Assembly (NCBI GenBank): GCA_030063045.1
Contig: JAQSEB010000019.1
Location: 3,078,967 to 3,142,966 of the forward strand
Direction: 5' to 3'
DNA length: 64,000 nucleotides
Source of the DNA: Pratylenchus scribneri
Lineage: Eukaryota; Nematoda; Chromadorea; Rhabditida; Pratylenchidae
Position 1 is the first letter of the stretch. Every line of letters begins with the position of its first letter. A program made the position numbers and the translations under genes. Shown in pieces: positions 44,969-58,100 of this stretch. Below the pieces are notes generated by a model that worked only from the letters and a program-made list of their open reading frames with translations, had not been told where the DNA came from and did no database searches.

Positions 44969-45504
44969 TTATAAAAATATCAGAGGAAGATTTTTAGTCT
45001 TTCTGAAAAATATCATGTAAATAAATAATATTTGCGAAATTCATTGTATTTTCAGCTCTCTGAGAATGAATGGCCAAACAATTAATTCCATGCATTTTCC
45101 TCCATTTCATTAATATAATTTTTGGCACTGTTCAAAGCATTTTGGTTTCTAATAAATTGATTGGAACAGATCAATTTTATTATGATTTGATTATTCATCA
45201 ATTTGTTTCAATAACTTCATCAATTACCAGTTTTTTTATTGAATTATCAATGATTATTTAGTATGTACGAATTAAACTTAATTATATTTTTTATTAATAT
45301 TTTAGTTATCATCCATTTTTGAAAAGGGCATTCAAAGGATGCCATTTTTTGACAATTCCAGCACTAATACGATGGAATAATAACGAAGTTACACCATTGA
45401 ATTCAAGAGCGAAAATGAAAAAATTGGTCAATATTCGAGGCGAACCATTGTTGAACATCTCAAGAGAACAGGAAAAGCATTTTGCACAATTGAGCATCCT
45501 TTGA
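44969..45504 (+). pseudogene. Sre-type chemoreceptor, 3' part only, frameshifted
   Basis: It begins abruptly with KYQRKIFSLSEKYH, aligning with the decayed end of the Sre copy at 31110. After an intron (TGTAAATA...TTTTCAG) it reads LSEN, then loses frame where copy 1 has ENIRTAKLL. In the new frame it gives TM6 (LIPCIFLHFINIIFGTVQSI), TM7 (LIIHQFVSITSSITSFFIEL) and, after another intron, YHPFLKRAFKGC and a full cytoplasmic tail to a stop at 45504. No TM1-TM5 exons are found upstream. It complements the 5' fragment at 30119..31263. Confidence 0.7.
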
Positions 45505-45987
45505 GAGGGAAAATTCATAGAAAAATGAATAAGAGAATATAAAATTTATTTATTATAGAATGGTAAAATATATTTTTTATATATTTTTTTCATTTATTTA
45601 TGATTTTCACATAGTATAAAGCTATCAGAAATAAAAGCTTAAATATTTTTAAATCAATCGATTAAATTTATATATTATAAATATTTTAATAAAATTAAAA
45701 TTAATTGATTTATTTTTTCAAAAATTAAATTATAAGAGAAAATTTACAACAATGAAAAAAGTGTCAAATTGCCGCAATCACTAAAATTATTGTTGGCCCC
45801 AAAAAGCGTTGTTTTATTCCCGCCACCATCATTTTCTTCCATCATTTCGGTTGAATTTGTGTTTGTTGTCCCATTTAATTGTGCATTATTTAGAAGAAAA
45901 ATTGTTGTTGAATTACTAATATTATTTTTATTTTCATCATCCTCGCCCGAATTTGTCCCATTATTCTTTTGCTCTCCTTCCTCATCA

Positions 45988-47070
45988 TTAGTATGCCCAT
46001 CGCCACCAACTTCTCCCTCTTTGGAATGGTTGCCGATAGTTGAAGCCGGCGCCCGAAGCAGCGCCAGGAAATCCTCCGCCGCCTCCATAACCAAATTGTG
46101 GGCCACTGCCGGTGTGCGCGAAAGATGCTTTATTTTACAAAATGGAAAATATTTTCAAACTTATCAAGAAGGAATTTTAATTTAAAGTGAATTTATGGTC
46201 ATATAAAATTGATTTTTTTGGACAATTGATAGTATAATATAAACCATTAAATTATAATTCTTTTTTTTTCTAAATTTTACTTTCTAAATTGTGTAATTTT
46301 TTCGCTTATAATTAAATAAAATTTTTATCAATTTTTCCAAAAATATTTCAAATTCAAAACAATGTTTCCAGCCCTTAAATTTACCTTGTCTTTGAAAGCC
46401 AAAACCAGCACCGCCCCCGGCATATCCTCCTGCTACTCCTCCTCTTTGTGCCATTGCACCTGAAAATTGTTGTGGCGTACCGGCGCCGCCATATTGACGA
46501 ATTTGACGATTTTGGGGGACCAATGGGCCATCACCAATCATACTCAATAGATCACCTGTTTTGATAAAATTTAATTTACGAAATTTAAAAATTTAAAAAA
46601 GATATTTAAAAATGCTGTTAAAAAATGCTAATAAAAATATCCAAAAAATAATTCACAAATTTAGTGAAAACGCCATTCTTTTTTTTTTGATAAAAAGTAA
46701 TTTCCAAAAAGGGCGCACAATTTTGCAATTCCGCCTCCAGCGCCGAAGTTAATGTCCAAATTTGGGATTTGACAGTGCCCAAACGAAATTTGTAATTTGT
46801 CTCATTTTTGTTGATTCTATTGAAGGAGGCTGAATTTTGGGATATTTTTTGTTTTGTTTTCAATAATTTTTTCATTTTCCTTTGACTTTTCTGAGCTTTT
46901 TTTAAACCTTCAGCAGCCGCTTGAAAATGTCTTGGGGCCACAACAACACTGCCATTTGTATTTGTTCCTTTTAATTGGGAATCGACGGCATTTGCCGATT
47001 TATTGGCGACAACAACAATTAAAATTAAAAGGGTCAACGAAAAATATTGACCATTGTTGGGAAATTGCAT
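45988..47070 (-). CDS. secreted Gly-rich protein
   Basis: Exons in order 47070..46719, 46555..46385 and 46127..45988 join in phase to give 220 residues. The signal peptide is in the first ~28 residues (FSLTLLILIVVVANKSANA). Residues ~45-85 are a basic helical stretch (KKAQKSQRKMKKLLKTKQK). The second half is Gly-rich (GGVAGGYAGGGAGFGFQRQ, FGYGGGGGFPGAASGAGFNY), as in many nematode cuticle or surface proteins; no domain is named. The exon 1 donor (GTGCGC) is weak. Near the 3' end a different frame is open and acidic to 45744 (ending FSDCGNLTLFSLL). A 34-nt intron at about 46014..45981 could switch into it, so the true C-terminus is unsettled. Confidence 0.55.
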
Positions 47071-49261
47071 CTAAAAATGGGGAAAAAATCAGAGCATTTT
47101 TAAGGAATTAATCTAATTAATTAACGAGGAAATCGCCCTTTTTATATTCATCCAATCCATGCATTTAATTCAATATTAATGGATTAATTGTTCATTGAAA
47201 GAATGGCCAAAAGGGATGAATATGAATTGAATAGAATAATGGATAAAAGTGTGAATGAGAACAATTGCAATAATCAAGAATTAACTCTTCTGTCAAAATG
47301 TTCTCGTTTTTGGTCAATCAAAGGAATTCCTAAACAATAAAATTGCGGTTTTCCCGAAGGACAATTCCTGTCCCTTTTGTGTCCATCCATCCCAATGACT
47401 TTGAAAATGGCCACAATTATTGTCAAATATTTCCCTCAAATATTTGTGCAAATAATGAAAATGACCTTCTTTTGTCTTTTTCCATTCTTTTGTTTATTCC
47501 ATTTCCTTTCAATCATTTTTTTATGAGTAATTCTATAAAATATGAATTTTATTTGATATTTAAATGATTTAAATATAATTTTGTTTTGATTTATATAAAA
47601 TTGTTTGATAAATTCTAATTTAATCGTAAAAAATGCTCTCGAATGATAAATCCGGATTTGGATCTTGTTGTATAGGCCGATACAAAATTGAAAAGTAAGG
47701 AAATTTATGGATGCATTTGCGATCATGCCAATCATCATAATATTAATTTTTAATAGTATTTTTAATAGTAATTTTATCAGATATCCAAATAAATCCATTA
47801 ATAATTAATAAGATGTATATTTCTTAGGCTTTTAAATGGAACCCAAAAAGATACTTTTTTAATTAATAGATCTATAAATATCATCTCAGAGTTCTACCCA
47901 TAAAAATGAGAACAAATTGTAAACACGATGATGCATGGAAAATTAGAATAAAAAATCATTTTAATGGGAAAATACAAAATACTCTCGGATGATTCTTCTT
48001 CATGGTGAATTTTCAACCATTTTTCAATTTCCAAAAATAACAACAAAATGAACATTCTTCAACCTTAATAAGCCTAATGAAGTGAACGAGCGAAACAATA
48101 TGGAACAAATATCAAATGTTGAAGAATTTGGCATTTCGTGAGAATTATTCCGTTCTCACATTTGTTAATTAATCATATGGTTAACATTTGATTTTTACAT
48201 GAGTTTAGTCAAGATTGTAGATTGGCACGGGATCTGTGGTGTTCTTTTTTGTCTAATTATTATAAAATATAAAATAGAATCACGCTATAATAGGGATAGG
48301 GATCTTTGCCAATTGAAAATTTTAAAATTAATGGATATGAATTGGAACAGATTTATATGTTGAAAAAATCGCCAGTAATCGCCTTGAATATACAAAAATT
48401 ATGAAAAATATTCAATATAGGTACGAATCGTAATTTAGATTAAAAATTTTGAATATTTGATTTCTTTTAAAAATTTAATTATTTTCTATAAAAATGGTGA
48501 TTAATAAATACTCATCAAAATTAGTAATACAAGTGCAATATGCCAATAATTTCATGCATCATTCCCATTTTATAATAACATATACATCAAAATAAAAATT
48601 TTGACTTCGCATATTGTCTTTTATAATAGCTACACAATAAAATGCAAAATTATTTGCCAATTGCCATTAATTTTTTATTCTTCTAAATATTTGATTAAAT
48701 AATTATTTTTCTCTGTTAAGATAGATTTTATGGCAAAAAAAAAGATAGTAAGCATATTTTTTCAGGCAAGAAAACGTAATAGGTTGACCCATAATCAAAT
48801 TTTAGAACAATATTTTCTCAGTGCTCAATTATAAAATTCAAAAAAAATTTGTCATACCAACAAGTACACCATATATTTTTGCCAAATATCATTAATTTAT
48901 GATTTTTCATAGGCGAAAATAAAATGTGAAAATAATGTGCCATTTTCTCACGGTCAAAAAGTTGGCCCTATCCACACCTCAATTTGGAACTTGGAACATC
49001 AATCATTCATTTCTCACCCAATTTATAAATACAAAAATTTTTTAATAAATTGTGCACAAATATTTTCTCATAGCTTATTTTTGTTGCTGTTTTCCTCTTT
49101 TGCCTACATCGTGGGAATATTTATGGAATATTTTTTAGATTGGATGATTAAAAATGTCATTATAATTTATAACAAATATCAGTATTAACCATAAACACCC
49201 ACTCATAATAATAATAATTCATTTCAAAGAACTGAAAATATTCTAAAATTCTTCTTTTGCA
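47071..49261. other. intergenic, AT-rich
   Basis: A long gene-poor stretch. A possible first exon at 47633 (MLSNDKSGFGSCC..., with a GTAAGG donor) has no found continuation; its first seven codons resemble the small ORF at 61861. The minus-strand frame at 47436 and the plus-strand frame at 48937 are unconvincing. Confidence 0.4.
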
Positions 49262-51581
49262 ATGTCTTCCAATAATTCATCGGTATGTTTAAATTTTAAA
49301 ATGTGCCCTATAAGGAAAATTAATAGAAAATTTTTTAAACGATTTAAAAAAATTTACAATTTTTATATTTTCTCATTATACTTTTAAATAAATAAAAATA
49401 TTAATATAAATATCTAAAAAAAATTAATGAATGAATTTTCATGCAGATGTATTCCCTGCCGATTGAATATCGAACTGCTGGCTTCAGTTGGAATATTGCC
49501 ATTTTTGCACTAATTCTAACTATTGTTGCCATTTTCGGCATTTTATTCAACATAGCTGTCGTTTGGGTCACCATAAAAACGAAGTCAGTTGAAAATAAAA
49601 ATTTATTTTTATTTAAATTTTTATTTTTTACGAATTTATTAATTATTTATGTTAGCCAAAAAGCAAATAATTAGGGATTATAAAAATTTTATTAACAGAA
49701 AAAAGTCAATAAAATATTTTTTTATATTAAAATTTTTACTATTTTTTATAACAAATATTTTTTTTATTTAAATTTTTTAAATTTTTTGTTTTTCAGATCT
49801 CTTCAAGGGACAGCAAATTTCCATTTGGCATTGGGTTCAATTGTTGAAGTAATGCATCAATCTGGCCATTTCCTATTCCTCTATGTGCTCTTTTCGGGCA
49901 AAAATTTTATCCAATTTTGGCTCGCTGTGCACATTTGCACAATTGCCCTGTTCGGCATGGGAAGTGTGGCATTGTGTTTAACTTTTAATGCCCTCGATCG
50001 ACTCTTCTGCGTTTTGTTCCCATTATTGTACGTATTACTTTTTTTTAATATTTTTTATTTAAAAATTTGGATTTTACTACATTTATGAACAAATTATTTT
50101 GTGAAAAATAAATAAATAATAATCATTTGCTATTTTTTAGATAAAAATTAAAAATTATTTCCTTTGCCAATTATAACTAATTTTTTTCAAATAGTAAAAA
50201 ATTTTATTAAAAAAATAGGAAATTAATTTAATTAATCAATTAATCAGAAACACTTTTTATGATTAAGAAAATTGCCGTGAGCAATATTTAAAAAAAACAA
50301 CAATTTTGATAATTTATTTTGAATTATAATGATTTATTAAAAAAATTTTTTAAATATTTTAGTTCACGAGAGAATTCCAAATTATACCGGTCGGCAGTGA
50401 CAATCTTTGTTTTGATTTTTTGTTCAGTAAATGTTTATATGTATTATAGAACTGCGGAAGGAATGCCAGATTATCAGATAACTGGCAGTATTCAAGACCT
50501 TATGCAGGTGATCAAATAGGCAAAATAAGTGATCATATACAATTTTTAAAAAATCATTCAAAAATTGAATTGGCCATCAAACAAATTTGTAATCATGTTA
50601 ATCTTTTTGTGTAGTTTTTTAGCAAAATCGGTTTCAATTTGAGAAAATCTGCAAATTGAAATTGGGAATTTTTGCTTTTTATAACAGGACATTGAAGAAA
50701 TCGATGGAATTTTTTCATATACCAATAAAGGATTTATGATATGGATATCCTTTTAAACCGATATGGAATAAACATATTTTTAAATTACAATTTTATTATG
50801 TGATTTATTAATTGTTTAGGACCAAATTAGCTGTTAATTATCCCAGGTCACAACATATTTTGATTAATAACTAATAAGTATACAAAAACTTCTGGAGGCT
50901 TAAAATAGCCCGATAAATAATTCCAATATGATTTTAATATTAAAAATTAGTAATTAAAAATATTAATTTTATTACAAAAAATGTTTACATGAAAACCCAA
51001 ATTTTAGGGTGCCGGTCGTGATTGGTATAACAATCTGAGTTTTGCACTGAATATGGTCACATTGGGCATCTACATTCTGATCGTACTGGTCATTCACTCC
51101 AAAAAAGGTAATTGGATAAAATATAATTTTTTAATTTTATTTATTAATCTCCATTTTTTGCAGCAATGATTGCGAATGTTGGTCAAATATTCAAGTCCAT
51201 TTCGGTGTTAATTTGCATCAATTTGAGCGGCTTCATCTCAGTTCGTGCCTATCGCCTCTTCGTATATTCATCGATCAAGGACACAATGCTCCGATGGTAC
51301 ATCACCCAAACATGTTCGATCATTTTGAACGTCAGCACTGCATCAACAGGACCAATTCTCTATGCAACAAGGCAACTTAGAAAATACTCTAAAAATTAAA
51401 ATTTTATTTTTTTAGCAGGGAATATCGAAATGCATTCCAGAGGGAATTTCCGGCAATTTTTAATTGCATCGAATTCGTCGGGAAAATGCTGGGCAGAAAA
51501 AACCAAAGAAATGATAATAGAGTGGGAGTGGTGGTAATAACTTCTTCAAAGATAAAACAAATGGAAAATACAAAATATTAA
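49262..51581 (+). CDS. Srsx-type serpentine chemoreceptor (plus strand)
   Basis: Exons 49262..49282, 49447..49583, 49797..50027, 50363..50507, 51008..51107, 51164..51371 and 51416..51581 give 335 residues. TM1 is ALILTIVAIFGILFNIAVVW, followed by the Srsx-like TIKTKSLQGTANFHLALGS and VEVMHQSGHFLF. TM3 ends NALDRLFCVLFPLL, the expected DR-x-x-x-x-x-x-P motif. TM5 and TM6 are NMVTLGIYILIVLVI and SVLICINLSGFISV. TM7 ends TGPILYATRSREYRNAFQRE, matching the family's S-x-E-Y-R-x-x-F. Intron 6 uses a GC donor (AAG|GCAACT at 51372). Exon 1 encodes only seven residues. Complete and apparently functional. Confidence 0.8.
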
Positions 51582-51857
51582 CATCAGCATCTGTTCTTGG
51601 TAATAATTTATAACAATAGTTCAATATTAATATCCACTGTTTTGTTTGCAAATTTCTAATTATATCCAACGCATATTACGCTTTCGATTTGAATTTATTT
51701 TTTTTTAAATTTACATTTATTAAAGCCAAATTAAATCATGTTGATGGAAAGAACAATGAATGAAGGAACAAATAAAACAAATAAAAATATATGAAAATAA
51801 ATAGAATTATTTGTTTTAATAAATTTCCTTTAAAATAATTTCATTTTGAACAAAAAA

Positions 51858-54032
51858 TCATTTGGTATTATGATTAGTAAATATAATTCTGCTCATTTGT
51901 TTTATTTGATTGTTCACATTCACTCCATTGATAGTAACCACTTGGCTAACTGCATTTTGTCTGCAAAAGATGCGAAAAAACCATGGGAATTCCTTACGGA
52001 TTGCCGCACGATGTTCACTGCTGAAATAAAGCACATTATATTATTTGATTAATTAATTTATTTCAAGATTATGACAGTCGGCTTTTCGAAAGTGTTGTTT
52101 TGAAAATTAAGTTTTTCAGTTTTATGAGCAAAAATTGGCAATTTCGGTTTTAAATTGCACTGATTTTCTCAAACCGAAACAGATTCTATCCTATTCAACT
52201 TATTTCCCACCTAGAGAAATAGATGGCCGGAACTTCTGAGGTGACTATAATGGAGGAGAAGCAACCAACGCATTGATAATAAATCATGACTGTCTCATTC
52301 ATTCCACCAAGCAAATTGGTCAACATTGGGCCAATTTGTGCATAGCCAAGCGTGGTGACTGTCCATCCGAAAATCTGGATGACCAAAATCATGGAAAGTG
52401 TTTTGAAAATTGCCCGAGAAATCGACAATTGATGGGAATTCGACTGCTGGTAATGTATATTTTCATTTTGAATGTATGGAATTAAATATAATTTGGTAAT
52501 CATCAATAAATAGCATAAAATGGTGGCGAAATTGAAAAAAAGATTGCAATAAGAAATTCCATATTTGTTATAATCCGCCACCTCAATAAGTGTACATTGA
52601 GATTGGCTAAATAAAATATTATTAAATTAGGCAAATTGTCTAAATTTATCAAAAAGTTTCCTATAAATCTTGGCATTATAAAAAAAATAAAACATGACTT
52701 ACAAATATGGCTGAGCAATCATATTCCTGATGACCAAAAAAGCAATGTAGAGTGGATACAGTGCTGTGACCGAATAGACCAATCGCAGGAATCTGTCTTC
52801 CCTCGTGGTATACCTTCAAATGTTTTGAAATTGTAATGGCAACATTACAAGCGAAGTTCCTTGTCTCCTCTGATCAGAGACAATAGAATTATTAGGCCGT
52901 TCTCAACTGGCTAAGAGAGAGAGCGGGAATTGCGAGAAGGAAAATAAAAGGTTCATCAAATCCTACCAGAGCAAATTTTTCTCACTCTTTATTAATAAAT
53001 GATGAAAAATAGGAGTAATTGTTTTGATCTCAAATATAATATGGCTCCCCTTCTTTGCAATTGCAATTATTTCATTACCATATTGGAAAAAGGATTCGCA
53101 GCAATCGATCAACAGCGATGGTGAACATCATTGAATAGGTACTGTACGTGGCACAAGCGGGAAGCAGGCAAATGATTGCACAAGTAAACAATGGGAGTTT
53201 ATCAATGGATGGGGTGAGGTAGAGGAAGTAGGGGACAAGAGTGGTGGATTTGTTCAAAAAGCAGCAAAGCGCGTAGAGGCCGATGAGCAGGTGGCATGTA
53301 CTGTGCAGCTTCCTATAAATTTTCCTCGGCTCAATGTAATTGTGAATAAATTTTCTTTAATTTAAATTAATTAAAAACCAATTTTTTGTTTTTTAACATT
53401 TTCAGGTCTTTAAAAAATAGAAAATGCCAGTTTTTGTCGATATTACAAAGGATGTTTGGAAATACGATTAGTGGAAATTTGGTCATTGAAATATCAATAA
53501 GTAATCCAGAAAATAAATCAGTATTAAAATAAAGTCCCCTTATGCATGATTAGGATTGTGGTTGGAGATATTTGAGATGATAATGATAACCAATCCTTGA
53601 ATGATTCTAATTATTCATTATGACCATAGGGGTCATCTTTCTTCTTCCTCTAATTGACCAAAAGATATAGTGGCAGATAATGAACAAGTACCGAATTTTT
53701 AAAATTTATTAACTCTTTCTTATTTTTTTATATAAAAATTTTATGCATAAAAAGAATTTTTGCTGGTGGATTTTTTCGTTACTGTACTGATCGATTTTCC
53801 ACTGACCTAATTTGACAGTCTGGTAATGGTAACCATTACAAAGAACTTAAATTAAATAAAATTTTATAAATTCATATTGTAATTTTATGTGAGATATTTT
53901 CTTTTCAATTCAAACTTACTTATTCCGGACAGTTACAATAATTAATGGGATGAAGACGAGCATGCCGAATATATCCAGCAAAACATTGACTGTGAATGTG
54001 ATTCTAATTCCAATTGATTTGCGCATATCCAT
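51858..54032 (-). CDS. Srsx-type serpentine chemoreceptor (minus strand)
   Basis: Exons in order 54032..53920, 53312..53079, 52801..52703, 52606..52211 and 52020..51858 give 334 residues. TM1 is TVNVLLDIFGMLVFIPLIIV, then RNKKLHSTCHLLIGLYALCC. TM3 reads YSMMFTIAVDRLLRILFPIW, the conserved DRLL-x-x-x-x-P-x-W. Cytoplasmic loop 3 and TM6 contain FKTLSMILVIQIFGWTVTTL. TM7 ends TSEVPAIYFSSSEHRAAIRK, typical of Srsx. The last intron (52210..52021) holds a decayed MITE; ignoring it would end the protein at WEIS, so the last exon matters. The start could also lie at an upstream in-frame ATG near 54113. It is convergent with the Srsx gene at 49262, with 276 bp between stops. Confidence 0.8.
52075..52205. 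mobile_element. decayed MITE related to the 31281 element
   Basis: GACAGTCGGC near the left and AAACCGAAACAGATTC near the right recall the ends and the CGGTTTT core of the 182-bp element at 31281..31462. It lies entirely in the last intron of the minus-strand Srsx gene. Confidence 0.5.
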
Positions 54033-55195
54033 TTTAAAAAATATTGGGCGAATGCTAAAAATAATGATGCTTTTGTTTGTGCACTGCAAAAATATCTTTA
54101 GTATCTTTATCAAATTTTATATTTATAGGAGTTCCATGTTGAAAATGTTTATTATCTATTTGTATGTTCGATTGATATTATTAAAATATAATTGAATTGG
54201 ACAAAATGGATGCCATATATTGGGTATCTATAAAATCAACTAACTCTTAGAGAACTATTTTAAAAATTTAACAAATATTTTTTGGTTCTGTGTAGCATAT
54301 GTGTATTGCAAATCAAATACCCAACCTAGATGCAAACCAAAGCAAAAATCCTAGAAAATAAAAAATTCAAATTTGCAAGGGTTTTATATATGATTCTGGC
54401 AATACGATTGTTATGAAAATAAAATAATTAGTGCGGTTTGTTTTTAAATAATATATTCATATGAGTGGCGATATCTGATGTTTTAAATTTGTATTTTCCC
54501 TGATCACAAAGTTCGAATGGAAAATATATGTTATTTGTTATCACGCAAATTAACATGCAAGCTGCTAAGTAATGACCCCGGAAATGTACACAATTCATTT
54601 GGGCCAATTCATTCACTACTTATATTTTGAGAATCGCGTGTGCATGAATTGGTCAAAATAAATTGAATGAAATAGAAGGGTAATTCAAAGGTAGGCAAAA
54701 TCATTTCTTTAAGGCCCCCCAGCATTTTAAATGTTCAGAAAAAATGTATCATCAAACATATAAACTACAGTTCAGTAAAGTGTCCTTGAATGTTTTAGTA
54801 AATGGCGGAAATTAGCCAAAATGAATGCAATTTATTAAACGAGGAAATGTAAACTCCGAATTTATATCAAAAAGCTACTATTTGGCATATTTCAAAGGGA
54901 AATATATTAAAATAAAATATTATGGGAAGTATAAGGAATGAGATAAAAAATTTAAAAAAAAAATACAGTCGAGATAATTAAATTTTTTAGTTATTTTATT
55001 AATTATTTTCTAGAAGAAACTATTTTTGACAAAATGATATAAAAATTTTAATTTAAGGCAAAATTTATTCTGTATAAAATTAAAAATAGATTATTGCAAA
55101 ATTCATACATTGGACAAATTAATGTTAAAAAATTAACATAAATTAAAAAATATGTTGTCTATAAATAATAGTAAAATGTTTTGTATAATTAAATT
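54033..55195. other. intergenic, AT-rich
   Basis: No supported gene; it separates two minus-strand receptors. Frames at 53950 and 54428 are shadows or random. Confidence 0.4.
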
Positions 55196-58100
55196 CTAAA
55201 GAACAAATTTTACCACCAAATGGTAGGCAAGAAAGGAAAAAATGGCCAAGGAGAACAGTGTAATAGCTGCTGTTTTCATGTGTGGGCATCGATTGTTCAC
55301 CGAGTTCCAGACGGTTTGCCGAACTTTTTGATTCAGCAGGACATGCATTACGAAAATGAAGATTCCCTAAGCAAAAATAAATAGTAATTATTGGACTCAT
55401 CAGCAGATTGTTTAAAATCAATCATTTTTATTCCCTTTCTTTGGAGTTATTTTTCAATTTTTCTAATAAAATTATCGCCAGTCAAGTGCACCCTAAGTAA
55501 AGGGAATTGCATTTTTTAATAAATTTTGGGCAAATTATTTTATTGTTTTTCATTCAAAATAAAATTTCTTTATTCAAATCAGAAAATGTAAAAATTATTC
55601 TATTTTAATTGTCTAATAGAACGAAAATATTAAAAATTGAGGTAGAGTGAAATTTTCGATATAAATTCTTTAAGTACCCTGTACTTTTAAGCTGGAAAAT
55701 ATCAATCTATATCCTCAGGTATGGGGTTCGTAATTCTCTACAAAAATTTTACTCCAATTCCTCCTACCTGTATGCACATCAGCGTTGTGAACAGCACGGC
55801 CAGAATATTTCCCTGAGTGTACACGGTGGTCAGAAAGCCGAAGGCCCAGCCCAAACCCAAAAGGCACAGCAAAGACACACTGCCCTTGATCATTGGCAAG
55901 AAATGACGGCGTCGATTTGTCAACAAATTTTTGCTCATTTCCGTCGATTCCATAGATGGCCTTTCCGATGCCATCGAATGCATTATTTTTGAGGAATTTT
56001 GTCGGAGGAGAACAGCCAATGCCCCTATAAGAACCAACAAATTGACGGCGAAAATGAGCACAACGGGGGCAACAAGAATCCATGCTGGGGCGCTTTTGAA
56101 GTTGATCCAGCAGCTAAAAAAATTTTTAATTAATAAAAATGTGAAATTTGACGGAGGAATATTTTGACATTTTTAAATTTCGAAGCAAACTGAAAAATGC
56201 ACTTTTTAAATAATTTGCTAAAATTGCAAGAATTTTAAATTAATATTTAATTCAATTAGCAAAAAAACCAACTATAGATCTGTGCCATAATCTGGCCACC
56301 AAATTGAGGACATTGTTCCGACGATTATTGCTGGCAAAATATATCCGACCGCGTAGAATAGCAACAAATTGTAGCTGTTTGTTGCGAAGACCTTTAAGGA
56401 AAAATTAAATTTTTTATGCATTTTCAGCAATAAAATTTTGTGGAAAAAATAATTAAATTTTAATATGATAATTATTAAAATGCGAAACTTACTATTATAT
56501 TTAAGAAATGAAAAAGAATTAAGAGTTATAAAGAAATAGTGTGTAATTTAATGCAAAGAGGGACTCCCTTCCATCCTCCCATTGCCTGCTTCCCATCAAC
56601 AATTTCCCCCATTCCTTTCCTCTTTCTATATAAGCGACAAATGAAATTGAGTCCACGTCGCGATCTCGCACTGGCGCCGTTTGTCGCCTTTGCCTAATAG
56701 CACAAAGTAGCAGGAGCGACAAACGATGTTCAATGTTCACTGCAATAGTGATCAAACAAAGGGCATGTCCGTCATATAAGTCCGAATTCTAAACCCTTAA
56801 GTGGGAAAGAACGGCAAAAGCAACTGCGAAAAATGCAAACACCCTGAACCGGGTAATCGGGCAAGGCGATTCCATTCGGTTGGAGTCGGTGCAATGAGAT
56901 CGCGCAAAATTTTTTCGAAAATTATTGAGCCCAATTACCATTGATGTTTCTCGCTTTTTCACTCGATCTCATTTTTAATTCCGACCTATTTTGTCCCTTT
57001 TTAGAAGGCGACCAAGGGTAAATTTCTCCTATTATAAAGTTGGCTAAATTTCCCGTTGTTTTCATCCTTTGGAGGATAATTTTGTATGGTTTGGTTTACT
57101 ATTTTTTTCCGAAGCATGGGAAAGGGATGGCTCTGCCTGAACATATTTGGATAACAATGGCAATATTTGTAACTTTAAATCTTCAAATTTAAAAGGCAAA
57201 ACTTACACAAATAATTTGACGATAGATCAAATAGGCCTCCAAAAACATCCAACAATAGGCGCAAAGGAAGAGATAATGCAACAGAATGGCAATTGCTCGA
57301 CACTGCAACCGATTCGTTTTTATATTAAATCCATGAAGGCCAAGCAAGAAGAAAAACTCGGCCAATAACAATGAAATGCACAAATTTCGGTGGATTGTGT
57401 TTCGAAGGCTGTATAGTGATCTTAAATTGGAAAAAATCAAAAATTCTTTTTAATAGATTATCTTTGCGCTAATAAATAAGATCTTATAAATATTTAATAC
57501 AAAATTTTATACATTTGACATCATAATTTATATTTGAATTTTGTTCTTTTGTTCTTCTTCTTTTCACTATTTTTTACATTTTATTACACTTTTGTGCACT
57601 AATAAGGTTCTAAAAAACTGGTCAATGATTTGGATGATAAAAATTATAGAAAAAGAATAGAAAAATCGAAGTCCTATTTTATGTGATTTGACTTCATTTT
57701 TAAGTCTTTTCCTCAGGAATTAAATTGTCTAAACTCTAAACCATAAAATTTTTTCTATTAAAAATTTTTTGAAAATAGAATTTTTAAAATTTATAAATTA
57801 ATTTAATTTTTCTTCAATTTATTATTTTAATAATTGAAAATAAGTTTAAAAATTAATATTTTTCTAATTTTCTGAGCAGCAAGGATATATTGATTGGAAG
57901 AGCGCCCTATTTATATAAAAATACAAAAAACCAATTACTTGTAAGCGGAGAAGACCCAAACACAGATGACCAGGCATAAGAGCGTAACAATGCAACAAAG
58001 TTTTGTGCCAATGTTCAAAATGGAAGCGAGAATTTTTACGCCAACACTCGGATTCTGATCGCCATGGTCGAGTCCTGTGTGTAAATTAAATAATTTTTAT

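Noticed and set aside
56519..56755. 78-codon minus-strand frame in the class B GPCR intron
   Set aside because: It lies within intron 3, has no acceptor/donor pair that keeps the receptor frame, and matches nothing known.
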